A stretch of DNA of 64,000 nt, taken from positions 31,434,001 to 31,498,000 of the forward strand of contig OZ316891.1 in the NCBI GenBank assembly GCA_973895155.1, in the 5' to 3' direction. The stretch comes from Marsupella aquatica (taxonomy: Eukaryota; Marchantiophyta). Shown one piece after another: positions 45,332 through 56,418 of the stretch. The notes under the pieces are model-generated. The model saw nothing but the letters and a program-made list of their open reading frames with translations. It searched no databases and had not been told where the DNA came from. How positions within the stretch are numbered: position 1 is the first letter of the stretch; every line of letters begins with the position of its first letter. A program made the translations under genes and the position numbers.

Positions 45332-46111
45332 GTCATTGGAAGTATTTTGGAGACTAGAGGGGAGTCCAGAAGTGAAGGTGTAAAGATGTCAGTGTGTCCA
45401 TGGGGGTTGCATAGTTCACCGCTCCATCACTTTCGTTGTTTCTCTTGATGCTGTGTATTGTGCGGAATGCAAATTTAGTGGATTGTTCCAATCATTACTT
45501 GGATGGGATCCATCGAAGCTTTCTGCGATAGAATACCAAAATTTATTGTGTGAGAGTAAAGTTTTTGATCCTAAATCTGTCTCATTGTCTTGGAAATGTA
45601 TCCCATGCAAGCTGAGGATTCGTATCCTCGCACAAAGTTGGGAAAGAGATCTCCATCGTTTCAACTGAGCGAAATGTTTCAAGAAAAAAAAAATGCATAA
45701 CCAGAGCTTGACGCAGTGTCAATTATTGCAGGAATCACGACCGCGACGATGGGAGCACGAAGACAAGGACGGGAGTTCCAGATCCGAATCTACTTGTCTT
45801 CTCTCTGTGGCCCGCTGCCAGACTCATAATTATGACGAAACACAGTCAAAAGCATTCTGGACTACAGTACGGGAGTCCTCTCGTACGTCTCCTACTATAA
45901 AGTTTTTCTCTTCTCTTTTGCTCACTTTCATAGCTGGCGATCTGTGAAGAACCCCCTTTTCCTCCGGCCGCTGAGGACGATCGCTACCTGTCAACACGGA
46001 TCCTGCGGTCTGCTGCTTCATTTACCTCGATCGTGGAGGAGCCTGTCATCGAGGACTTTTGCGTTTTGGTCTCTCGGCCGCATTTCGCCGACGTGGGTCG
46101 GTGAGGTGAGT

Positions 46112-46125
46112 CGCATAATTATGCG
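46112..46125. promoter_or_regulatory. 14-bp palindrome in RHM-fragment 5' flank
   Basis: CGCATAATTATGCG is a perfect palindrome inside a fully conserved block (GTCGGTGAGGTGAGTCGC...GTGGACGTTGC) also found at 53478-53491. Its TAATTA core fits homeodomain-type sites. The regulatory role is inferred. Confidence 0.4.
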
Positions 46126-46368
46126 TGGACGTTGCTGTGCTGCACAGTACATTTTGTAATTCTCTGTCCTCCGGGGATTTTTCAATCGATCCGCGTCGGT
46201 TCCTGTCGTTGCCAAACGGGGACGAGACGGGAAAGGAGCTGCTTGGATCTATTTATCGTAGCACATTTGCGGATGACTCGCAATCGCTGCAATTGGGTTT
46301 GTGATTAGTCAAGAAGTTCGCTAGTTTTGCCGATTTGTAAAGCTTGCTGGTGAGCTGGAGGTTCCCGG

Positions 46369-46410
46369 TGGTTGGGACGGGGGCGGGGGGAGGGGGGTGG
46401 TGGTGGTGGT
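46369..46410. repeat. G-rich tract, (GGT)n and G-runs
   Basis: Several runs of four to six G followed by GGT repeats. It could form a G-quadruplex. The equivalent place in the intact RHM 5' region has only one short G run, so the tract is specific to the truncated copy. Confidence 0.6.
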
Positions 46411-46885
46411 CTGTGAGACGAAGAGCGACAGAGACAGGGACGGCGGAGTTGGCACGAGAGAAGGGAGTGCAAAGAGCATTGTGACCTGTTTTGTGATGTG
46501 CTTGGTTTGGTTAGGAGTGTTACTGGAGCAGTCTAGTGGGTGTGCCCCAGATTTGCACAGATTCGAAGGCCATTTTTCCTCTTGTGGTATTTGGGGTTGT
46601 GGACGGAAGACAGTGAGGTCAGTCCTCTGTGTGTAATTGCGGGCACGGATCATCTGGCTGGCGGCGGTATCCAGAAGGTAGGCTGACCGGGGAGTGGGTT
46701 ACTGGAGGTTTGCAGGTGGGGAATTGGGTCATAGAATAGGTCGATAATGGTTGAGTCGCGTTCTGGCAGTGCCGCGGAGGCAGTAAACAAAAAGAACACC
46801 ATGGGGGAGGCGGTGCCAGCTACTTGAACTCCCAGGAATATCTGATTACGGGGACAGCAGCGTTCATTGCCTCTCATGTTGCCTT

Positions 46886-47570
46886 AAATCAAGACAGACA
46901 GAGACCTTAATAAACTAACAAAGTGGATCACTGAATGTTCATTCCTTTGCGTTTAGAGGAAAACTTTCACTCATGATGAGTTAGAAACACGAACAGATAA
47001 ATGTAGAGAGGATGGTTTCACCTGCTTTCAATCGAAGGATGATCATTCTTTCAATCCCATGTGCACGACAAGGGAAGTATTGGAGCCCGTATGCAAAAAC
47101 CTCGTCTCCCAATCTAAAGAGTAAATTTGGAGGAGGTATCGATTTTTTTTTGGTACATATCAAGCCAATAGCTTCATTTCGCACATAGCATATCTCTTAT
47201 AACTTATCCATCCAGCGAACCTACAAATTGAATCTTCCTCATCATTAAATGTCATCGCTGTCCCCGATTGTTCGTCAGTGAGAGTAACCGAAACACTGCG
47301 AATGGCTTTTTTTGTCCTTTGCTCGCAAAAGTGGTGAATGCATGAAAAGTCCTTCAACCTCGTAAGTGTTTGTCTCAACGCCAAATCACAAAATCTCAGA
47401 GTTCCTGTGACAAACTGCCATCGCCGAGGCTGCAATAAAACCTCGCGAGAATAATCCCTTTTGAAAGTATGGCTTCGTGAAGCAAACAAAGAAAACTGAT
47501 TATGTCTGGGCTACCAGTGAGCACTGTTCACAGTAATTTTCCAGCGAGAGCAACACAGCTTGCTATCTGG
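46886..47570. other. Interval between RHM fragment and PPR gene 1 3' end
   Basis: Nothing recognisable beyond the presumed PPR gene 1 3' UTR (minus strand). The RHM fragment and the PPR gene face each other here. Confidence 0.4.
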
Positions 47571-50500
47571 TCACCAGTAATCACCACAAGAACACATTCC
47601 ATCTTTAAAATGATGAAAGCGATTTGCGTCCCTCGCTATAATCTCGCGTCCTGTCACCTTAGAGATAAACTTTGTAGCTGTATGGCAATCTGGACACACC
47701 CGAAGGTTCTTCCTTACACGAATTGGTTCTTCCCGAGGTATGTGAATAAGTCCGTACGCAATTGCCAACTTCTCACTATGAGAACACAGAGCTAATTCTT
47801 TTTCCTCCTCATTGATGTCATGCAACACAAACCGGGTATCCGGAATGTAGCCTTCAGCCTTCAGATTTTCAGTCAATTTATTGAGCTCAATATATATCGC
47901 CTCCGCTTCCGGGTGAGATGTATCCCCTACAACAAATTCATGGATCTTCTTGTCTACTTCAATCCAGCTACACCCTGGCTCCTTGCGAACACCTCTCTCT
48001 TTCATTATAGTGCGCACTAATGATACCTTCTCCCACTTGCCAGATGCAGCATAGATGTTGGAGAGGAGCACATATGCGGATGCATCATCGGGTTCCAACT
48101 TGAGAAGCTCTTTGGCAGCAAGTTCGCCCAACTCCACATTACAGTAAGTTCTACAAGCCCCAAGCAAGGCTGTCCAAGTTACGCCATTCGGTTCAACTGG
48201 CATATCACTAATGAAGCGCTGTGCTTCTTCCAAGTGTCCAGCCCGGCCAAGAAGATCCACCATGCAGGTATAATGCACGATGTCAGGCTGGATGCCATAA
48301 TCTTGCGTCATCGCTAAAAAAAGTTTGCGACCATCATCAACAAGACCTCCATGACAACAGGCTGACAACACTGCTACAAATGTACTCCCGTTGGGCTTAA
48401 TAAGGTGCGCATTCATTTTCTTGAAAAGTTCCAGGGCTTCATGCCCACAACCATGTTGTGCAAGCCCGCCGATCATTATATTCCATGTGACTAGATCGCT
48501 TTTCTCCATTCTGTCAAAAACTAGTCGGGCATCATCTATATTGCCACTCTCTGCATACATATGCACGAGGGCACTGCCAACACGCAAATCCAACTCCAGT
48601 CCCGCCTTGCGAGCATGCCCATGAACCTCCTTCACCCACTCCAAAGCCCCCGCACTTGCAGGTGTATTGAGAATACTCGCATAAGTGAATGCATTTGGTT
48701 GGAAGCCTTCCCGTTTCATTTGGAGAAACAGTCGATACGCTTCATGCCCACATCCATGTTGTGCAAGTGCACCGATCATTACAGTCCATGTGACGACATC
48801 TCGATTGGTCAAATTTTCAAAAACTCGCCTTGCCTCCGTGATGCACCCACACTTTGCATACATCGTAAGGAGGGCAGTCCCTACACGGACATCCGATTGT
48901 AAGCCGGCCTGCCGGATACACACATGAACTTCTTTTCCCCATTTCAGAGCTAATGGGCTGGCGCATGCCTTCAGGATGCTCAAATATGTGATCGCATCCG
49001 GCCGCAAACCTTCTTGGCGCATTTGATTGAAAATTTCAAATGCGGATTCAGCATGATCATACTTTGCATATCCTGCAATCATCTTGGTCCATGTAACAAT
49101 AGTTTTCTTATGAATTTCATCAAAAACTCTGCGCGCATCCAGCAATTCCCCGCATTGGATGTACGTATTCAGGAGGGACCTCGCCACATATGGCTTCTTA
49201 TCCATTCCGCTCTGAATGATGCAGTCATGAACCTGCTTGGCCGCTGAAAGGTCTTTCTGCTCCGAACACCTTCTCAGAACATCAACATACATGTACGAGT
49301 CGACAGTAATACCTCTTTGTAGACGATTTTTCAAAACAGTAATTGCTTGACTCGCGGTACCAGCGCTATGCATGTGCGTACTGCCATTTCCTTGTGCAGC
49401 GTCTCCAGACCAATCTTTGCTGCCATAACTGGCACGAGATTGCAATCTGCCTTGAGCAATCAAATTGAGCCCTGGCCTCATCCCTGATGGAGTTGACCGG
49501 CCATCCAACCCACGTGCTGTCCTGAGCAGCTCCTCGGTTCTCAGATCTTGTCCTACAGAATTCTCAGTCACCCGTTCTTCGGATGCAGCTAAAGATCGCC
49601 CCTCTTCCTCTTTGGATAGAGGTTTCGGCTCACGCATGTCCTGCACATCGTTCGCTATTATCCTTCTAGTCAAATTCGCTTTTATGTCATCTACTTGTTC
49701 GAGTTCCACTTTCAAGCTGTCAGTGTTCTGTTGACGGGATTCAATCCCACTTATGACTTGATGTGAGCCAATCTTCGATTCCACTCCAGCTTCGACCTGC
49801 TTACTGGAATTCGGATATGAATTGCTAGAAGCAATTCTGTTTGAGCTTCTTGGAAGAGGTTGTTTACCAAGCATGTAGCTCACTCCACACCCTGGACCAG
49901 GTCGCACACTATTTGGACTTGGGGCTTGCTGATCAGATGTCCACTTTTCCGCTCTCCGTGACCTTCTATGCTCTGCGATAGTGCTGACTGTGTGTACTGG
50001 CTCAGGACCTGCTTTCGAACCCAGCGGGACAACTTCCTTCGTTGAGGATGAAGTACTTTGCTCTAAATTTCCAGGACCATTCAAGACCCGGGTCTTGCTC
50101 TGATCTAAGGTCGCGGAAGGGAATTGGGGCTCAAGTGCGGTGGGGAGCTGGGTGACTAGTGAGGGAAAAGTTCCTGGGGATGGATGAGATTCGTCCAACG
50201 GTACATTCAAATGCTGCACATCGACAGTTCTCTTCGGTTTTCTGGTGGGATACAAGTTGAATGCGTCCATGTGCTTTTCCTTTGGCCATGGCCCCAGCTG
50301 TTTCAGCACTTTGATATGTCCATGAAGAGAAGATGGGACATGCTTCACACAAAAACTTCCATTTTGTAATTCATTATCCAGGAGAAGCACCTGCCGCCGC
50401 TGATTCCTGAAAAAATGCAGTTCACAAGTTAAAGGGTGGAAAATCGCGGGCAATGCTCCACAATCTCAAGGAATGTGTGCATTGCGACGCTTTTTCGAGA

Positions 50501-51049
50501 ATCGGAGCGTGGGGAAGGGAAGGGAAGGGAAGGGAGGGGAAGGGAAGGGAAGCAATCCTCCATCGAATTCACAGGACCCAACCTAACAGATTTATTCCGA
50601 GAAGCCAACGTCGGATTAATTTGAAGTACCTCTCAAAGTCCCAGTGAATAACAATAAGCGAAGGATTAGAACAGAGGCCCAGATACAGATTTAAACGTGT
50701 GCGGACAGCTTCCAAGTCAAGCAAAAGTCCGAGATATAAAATCTAAACGAAGATCAAAACAAGAACAAAATAATGTGTATATACGTAAAGAAACAGAGAA
50801 ACTAAACAAGAACGGACAAAAATGAAATGTAGGTAAGAACCTTGGGATCCACCTGATGGTATGCGAGGAACTCTGGCGAACCCGTCGACAGGGCTGGAAG
50901 TGGGAAGAGAGGATGGTGGAGCAAGAGGTGGAGGCAGAGGAGAGGTGCGGTGCCTGATGCCGTGACAGAATTAGGCTGCTCCCTATCATCACTTTACTCA
51001 TAGCAACCCCGCTCCTCCACACTTCCCTAAGTATCCCCGCTCTCGACAT
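47571..51049 (-). CDS. DYW-type PPR protein 1 (organelle RNA-editing factor)
   Basis: DYW-PPR proteins bind specific organelle transcripts and deaminate C to U. I join exon 51049-50853 (phase 2) to exon 50406-47571 across a 446-bp GT-AG intron, giving 1010 aa. The start used in the single long frame (50453) lies inside the intron. Exon 1 encodes MSRAGILREVWRSGVAMSK and an Arg/Ser-rich stretch without acidic clusters, like a mitochondrial presequence. A long low-similarity N-terminal region follows, then about ten P, L and S PPR motifs (roughly residues 425-850) with GTALLTMYAKCG and VTWTVMIGALAQHG. Next come the PG box (EPGCSWIEVDKKIHEF) and the DYW domain with the HSE deaminase site (near 942-944), CPDCH and a canonical CSCGDYW end. 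All catalytic and zinc residues are present. It is the inverted paralogue of the gene at 62.3 kb. Confidence 0.93.
50515..50551. repeat. (GGGAA)n tract in PPR gene 1 intron
   Basis: About seven imperfect GGGAA units in the intron. The homologous place in PPR gene 2 (about 62670-62705 on the other strand) has only a shorter CCCTTCC-rich stretch. Confidence 0.75.
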
Positions 51050-51564
51050 TTTTCCCTACTCACGCTCCCCGTACTCCCTCTTACTTCAGCTGGATCCCCA
51101 TTTCCCCATCACCTAGTCCAATCCGCCACAACGCAACCCAATATAGCGTAATCCAATTCTACGTATCCAATCCAATGCGTGTCGGGTCGCGTTGGCTAGC
51201 TCGATCTCCCGCTCGCCTTTGTCGACGACTAATGATAAAACCCCACATCGTTCCTTCAGTCAGACCGTTAAACCCTAAGCCACCTACTCCTCTCAGACAT
51301 GTGACGACTTGCCTTACTACAGCTCAACTGCTACATCCGCGGCCATTTTGTCTCTTCGCCTTCGCCCACCTACGCTGCGGCTGCTCTACATGAACTTCCA
51401 ACAAGGTGTTTGCGGTAGCTATAGAAGTGAGGAGGAGGAACTCTGCTAAGCTTGCAGTGTGAAATCGTGCTCTGTGACTTCTATTTGCTCGCACAAACCT
51501 CGCTGTGTCGCTTGGAATTGTGCTAGGCTAAGCCAAGCTAAGTGAGCCGAGCGGAGCCATCCCA

Positions 51565-51642
51565 ATCCCAGCTGCAATTCGACAGGGGATTGACTGCCTA
51601 TCTCAAATCCCAGCTGCGATTCGACAGCGGATTGACTGCCTC
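51565..51642. repeat. 36-bp repeat, two units
   Basis: 51565-51600 and 51607-51642 both read ATCCCAGCTGC...GATTGACTGCCT and differ at three positions. Confidence 0.85.
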
Positions 51643-52218
51643 TGTTGTCCGCAATCCTCCGGCACTCCCGTCGCCTTTCAGCGGTTTTTTCTGTTCCTGC
51701 CTCGTTGTTACTGTGTTGGGTACATAGAAATTTGGTCCCGTTCGTCTGCAACCGCAAGAGCTCTGGCCATACGGTCTTTCCCCCGCACATTGCACCATCG
51801 TGCAGTACTGGAGTTTCCTTAAAAGGTGATGATCTGAAAAGTTGCAAAAATAATTGGACCTCCTTCATTATAACGAGACTAAGGGCCTTGTAGAACCTAA
51901 ACGTTTGACAAAAAAACTCAAAGCTTGGATTGACAAAGCCAACAATATGGACACAAGAGTACTGGCAAGACGTTTGTGTTAGTACACTCAGTCCGATCAA
52001 ACGCATCTCTTGTCAAAAGGGCACTTTCTAATGAAAGCAGAAGATTTAGTAATGAAATCATGAGATTGGCTGAAGTTATGTACAAGACGACTGACCCTGT
52101 CTCAATACAAGACAAGGCACCTAATGTATAGGATAATGATGGTCTGGGCATAGGGTAGCCTGTGACCAGAGAGTGTAGGAAAAGCTGACTGGCGGGAGCT
52201 AAGCTGACTGGCGGGATC

Positions 52219-52349
52219 TTTGTGAACAAGGTTCAGATCTAGAACCCCAGCCCAGACTGTCATTATAGTAAGTAAACATGGAAGCTTTTGTGAACAAGGG
52301 TCAGACCTAGAACCCCAGCCCAGACCGTCACTATAGTAAGTAAATATGG
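52219..52349. repeat. 63-bp repeat, two units
   Basis: 52219-52281 and 52287-52349 share TTTGTGAACAAGG, CTAGAACCCCAGCCCAGAC and ATAGTAAGTAAA. A further short duplication, AAGCTGACTGGCGGGA, occurs just before them, near 52182 and 52201. Confidence 0.85.
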
Positions 52350-52730
52350 TACAGGAAAATGTCACCAATCATGACTTTCCTGGCAGGAGATTATGGAAAT
52401 AACATGGACCTCCAAAAATGGTTATACAATAATAACCTTTCTTCTGTTCCAAATTTATGTCCCCCCCCCCCCTAAAACTTGCAAACCCTCACCAACAATG
52501 AGAAAATCATGTCCTGATAAAAGACTGTGGCTTTGCGGGCCTTGTTGAGTTGTGGGACACTGGGACTCCATTTGGGGTCCCACGAAGGAAAGTTTCAAAG
52601 AGAGCCCAAGGGAAAGAGAATTTGAGGAGATAACCCCAGCCTTGGGGGGCAATGCTAGAATTATACATTAAAGAATCTAACTATATAATCTGAAGAGAAG
52701 CTAGAATAAAGTCTAGACAGTGACTATGGT

Positions 52731-53068
52731 AGCCAAGTGGAGCAGGAAGGTGTCAAATGAAATGAGCTTCTTTTTGTTCTCACCGGTTATTCATGTCCAC
52801 AGGACGGACACTGGGCTAGTAGGGTGCAATGTGACTCGAGCCAAGAGGAGCAGGAAGGTGTGAAATGACATGAGCTTCTTCTTGTTCTCACCAATTATTG
52901 ATGTCCACAGGACGGACACTGGGCTAGAGGGGGACACTGGGCTAGAGGGGTGCAAATGTGACTGTAGCCAAGAGGAGCAGGAAGGTGTGAAATGGACATG
53001 AGATTCTTTTTGTTCTCACCAATTACTGATGTCCAAAGGACGGGCATTAGGCTAGTGGGGTGCAATGA
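52731..53068. repeat. ~108-127-bp tandem repeat, three units
   Basis: Units start AGCCAAG at 52731, 52839 and 52966. Each contains GAGCAGGAAGGTGT, TTGTTCTCACC, GATGTCC-like and GGGCTAG...GGGGTGCAA blocks. Unit 2 has an extra internal copy of GGACACTGGGCTAGAGG. The array ends about 180 bp before the conserved RHM 5' flank. Confidence 0.85.
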
Positions 53069-53249
53069 AGTATTATCGGTGCTCTCAACATGCAACACGA
53101 GCAATTATTGAGACTCTGGTTGAGATCGTGGGGCAGCTGTGGTTTCCCAAAGTCGGACGACACAGTCAGGCGTCAGCGCTGTACTTAGTAGTGTATTCTC
53201 CTCGAGTCCTCCCGTCCCCTCTCCTCTGTTGAGCCCTGCTCGTCTCTTC

Positions 53250-54137
53250 TCTTCTGTTCTCTTCTCTTCCTTGCTGTCGATCTGCGGAGGAAGCCCTTCT
53301 CCTTCTTCCTGCCACTGAAATCGATATCGCTGCTTCATTCCCTCGACGGTGGAGGAGTGTGTCATTCAACAAACCGTTGCGGGCAGGTGTGCACATTCAC
53401 AGAACCTTTGAAATGTCGAGATTTTTCGCGATTGCTCTCTTGGCAGCATTTCCCCGACATGTGTCGGTGAGGTGAGTCGCATAATTATGCGTGGACGTTG
53501 CCGTAGTGCGCCGTACATCTGTAATTCTCTATTCTCCGGAAATTTTTCAATCCATCCGCGTCGGTTCCTATGGTCACCAAAAGGGGAAGAGAGCGGAGTG
53601 GAATTGTTTGGATTATCGTAGCATATTTGCAGATAAGGATTGCGGCTGATGACTTGAAATTCCTGCAATTGGGTTTCTGATTAGTCAAAGAGTCGCTATT
53701 TTTGCGGATCTGAAGGTGAGCTGGAGGTGGGGGGTCTGAGAAACGAAGAAGAGACAAGGACGACTAGGTTGTCGTGGGAGGAGGGATTGAAAAGAGCATT
53801 GTGACCTGTGTTGTGATGTGCTTGGTTTGGTTAGGATTGTCACTGGATAAGTATAGTGGGTGTGCCCCACATTTGCGCAGATTTCAAGGCCATTTTGTCG
53901 TAATTCTTCCTCATGTGGGGTTTTCCGTTGTGGATGGGGGACATTGAGGACATTGTTTCTCTGCTTGTGCAACTGCATTCACGGATCATCTGGCTTGCGG
54001 TGGTATCCATCGATCAGGAGGTAGGCTGATCGGGGAGTCGTTGATTGGAGGTTTGCAGGTGGGGCATTGGATCATAGAACAGGTATTGTAGTGGAGTCTC
54101 GTCGTGGCACTGCCGCGGAGGACAACAAAAGGTCGCC
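53250..54137 (+). promoter_or_regulatory. RHM 5' flank and 5' UTR
   Basis: This region is conserved with the truncated copy at 45895-46800, so its blocks can be read as a two-sequence footprint. A GTGAGGTGAGTCGC block may include a 5' UTR splice donor, and TTTGCAGGTGGGG near 54051 a possible acceptor, which would imply a leader intron. That intron is inferred, not shown. Confidence 0.45.
53478..53491. promoter_or_regulatory. 14-bp palindrome upstream of RHM
   Basis: CGCATAATTATGCG, identical to 46112-46125 and embedded in one of the best-conserved blocks of the two 5' regions, about 650 bp before the RHM start codon. Confidence 0.4.
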
Positions 54138-56418
54138 ATGGGATCCTACACGTACACTCCCAGGAATATCCTGATTACGGGAGCAGCAGGGTTCATTGCC
54201 TCTCATGTGGCCAATCGGCTGGTCCGCAAGTATCCGCATTACAAAATTGTGGTGCTGGACAAGTTGGACTACTGCTCCAACTTGAAGAATCTCAACCCGT
54301 CCAAGGCCTCGAAGAACTTCAAGTTCGTGAAAGGTGACATTGGTAGTGCTGATCTGGTTAATTACTTGCTCATCACCGAGGGCATTGACACGATCATGCA
54401 CTTTGCTGCCCAGACGCATGTGGACAACTCTTTCGGGAACAGTTTCGAGTTCACCAAGAACAACATCTATGGCACCCACGTACTGCTTGAGGCTTGCAAG
54501 GTCACAGGAATCATCCGTCGCTTCATCCATGTCAGTACCGATGAGGTCTACGGAGAAACGGAAGCAGATGCCATCGTGGGCAATCATGAGGCCTCGCAGC
54601 TGCTGCCCACCAATCCGTACTCGGCCACCAAAGCAGGGGCTGAAATGCTCGTGATGGCTTATGGAAGGTCATACGGACTTCCGTTCATCACCACCCGAGG
54701 GAACAATGTCTACGGGCCCAACCAATTTCCCGAGAAGCTGATTCCCAAGTTCATTCTGCTCGCCATGCAGGGGAAGAAGCTTCCAATCCATGGTGACGGA
54801 GGGAACGTGAGGAGTTATCTGTATTGTGAAGATGTCGCTGAGGCCTTCGAATGCGTGCTGCACAAGGGCGAGGTTGGCCATGTGTACAATATTGGTACGA
54901 AGAAGGAGAGACGGGTGTTGGACGTGGCTACAGATATCTGCAATCTGTTCAATATCAATGCGGATGACGTAATCCAGTTTGTTGACAACAGGCCGTTTAA
55001 CGATCAGCGATACTTCTTGGACGACGCCAAGCTGAACGAGCTGGGGTGGCAGGAACGCGTCTCATGGGTTGAAGGGTTGAAGAAGACTATGGAGTGGTAC
55101 ATTAGCAACCCGGATTGGTGGGGAGATGTGTCTGGAGCTCTGTTGCCCCACCCCAGAATGCTGGCTATGGCAGGAGAGGACAAGATTTCGGAGTTTCAGA
55201 AGAATCCTCCCAACGAAGAGGGGATTCATGCAAATGGAAATGGTGGACTCCACACCATTGCCAAAAGCACCAGTGGGATGGTGGTTCCCTCCAAGGTTGC
55301 TCATGTGCTTCAGAAGCCTGCATACAAGTTCTTGATCTATGGCAAGACCGGATGGATTGGGGGCTTGCTGGGTGACATTTTGAAAAAGCAGGGCATTGAT
55401 TATGTTTATGGATCTGCTCGGCTAGAGAATCGGGGGCAAGTTGAGGACGACATTGCGAGTGCCAAGCCCACTCATGTTTTCAATGCCGCTGGCGTGACTG
55501 GCCGCCCGAATGTGGACTGGTGTGAAAGCCATAAGACTGAGACCATTAGAGCAAATGTTGTCGGTGTTTTGACTCTGGCGGATGTCTGCAAGCAGCATTG
55601 CCTTTTGCTGGTGAATTATGCTACTGGTTGCATTTTTGAGTACGAGGCTGCTCATCCTGAGGGAAGTGGCGTCGGATTCAAGGAGGAAGACACCCCCAAC
55701 TTTTTTGGTTCCTTCTACTCGAAGACCAAGGCGATGGTATTGTTTCCTTCGGATCTTCCTTCTGTTCTCAATACCGTCAATTTCGTTATCATTTCCGAAG
55801 GATATTGCCAAGTCCAAATTTTGTGTATAAGGCAAGTGTTCGTCAGCTCACGTGGTTTGAATGTAAGGGATCAGAATGGGTCTTCTGAGTATATGTGGGT
55901 CCAGACATCTGCAATTGGCTGGGGACTAACTGATCTCGTCGATCGTTTTGAATGTGTGGCAGGTCGAGGATCTATTGAAGAACTATGACAATGTATGCAC
56001 TCTTCGAGTCCGGATGCCTATCACCTCAGATTTAAAGACCCCTCGCAACTTTATCACGAAGATCACGAAATACGATAAGGTTGTCAACATTCCAAACAGC
56101 ATGACCGTTCTCGACGAGTTGTTGCCCATTTCGATAGAAATGGCGAAGAGAAACCTGAGGGGCATCTGGAACTTTACAAACCCAGGGGTCATTAGCCACA
56201 ACGAAATCCTGGAAATGTATCGTGAGTATATCGATCCATCGTTCAAGTACACCAATTTTAGTCTTGAGGAGCAGGCCAAGGTGATTGTTGCTGCTCGGAG
56301 CAACAATGAGATGGATGCCACCAAGCTGAAGAAGGAATTCCCGGAGCTGATGCCCATCAAGGAGTCTTTGATCAAAGTTGTATTCGAGCCTAACAGACAG
56401 ACACCCGTGAGGAAGTAG
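54138..56418 (+). CDS. RHM: UDP-rhamnose synthase (RHM, trifunctional)
   Basis: RHM converts UDP-glucose to UDP-L-rhamnose in the cytosol by 4,6-dehydration, 3,5-epimerisation and 4-keto reduction, supplying rhamnose for pectin and glycosides. Exons 54138-55736 and 55963-56418 join in phase 0 (KTKAM|VEDLL) to give 684 aa, near the usual ~670. The N-terminal dehydratase domain has GAAGFIA (NAD site), THVDNSFGNS, STDEVYGE and catalytic YSATK, then GNNVYGPNQFPEKLIPKF. The C-terminal epimerase/reductase domain begins near residue 395 with GKTGWIGGLLG, followed by AAGVTGRPNVDWCE and YSKTK. The end region has GIWNFTNPGVISHNEILEMY. It starts MGSYTYTPRNILITGAAG. All key motifs are present; it is the intact parent of the fragment at 45.9 kb. 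Confidence 0.96.

Larger units (their letters stand above)
42683..45894. other. Intergenic downstream of NOB1, repeat-bearing
   Basis: No gene recognised. It contains the repeats annotated at 43700-43975 and 45089-45331. Open frames of 70-120 codons lack motifs and overlap each other on both strands. Confidence 0.4.
45895..46885 (+). pseudogene. Truncated RHM copy: 5' flank plus first ~28 codons
   Basis: About 990 bp align with 53250-54214, the 5' flank, 5' UTR and first codons of the intact RHM gene. Shared blocks include the 14-bp palindrome, ATTTTTCAATC, CATTGTGACCTGT, TGTGATGTGCTTGGTTTGGTTAG, GTGGGTGTGCCCCA, CACGGATCATCTGGCT and GTGCCGCGGAGG. An ATG stands at about 46800 but its frame soon stops. 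Rhamnose-synthase codons are recognisable from ACTCCCAGGAATATC to CATTGCCTCTCATGT, with a 1-bp deletion. Homology ends at 46885, where unrelated DNA begins. No Rossmann or catalytic region is left, so this is a promoter-bearing fragment only. Confidence 0.85.
51050..53249. other. Interval between PPR gene 1 and RHM
   Basis: The first ~150 bp resemble the region upstream of PPR gene 2 exon 1 (about 62130-62300) and may hold the shared promoter. A 186-codon minus-strand frame at 51446-52006 has no known domain and spans a tandem repeat, so it is not called. Three tandem-repeat arrays are annotated separately, and a poly(C) run lies near 52460. Confidence 0.45.

Noticed and set aside
50407-50453. 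ATG at 50453 as start of PPR protein 1
   Set aside because: The codons before the NQRRQ segment are the 3' end of an intron (pyrimidine tract plus AG). Joining to the 51049 exon keeps phase, adds a presequence and is mirrored in PPR gene 2.
51446-52006. 186-codon minus-strand open frame
   Set aside because: Half of it is translation of a 36-bp tandem repeat, with no domain, and it is not conserved next to PPR gene 2.
54334-54654. 106-codon frame inside RHM
   Set aside because: Alternate frame within the well-supported RHM coding exon.
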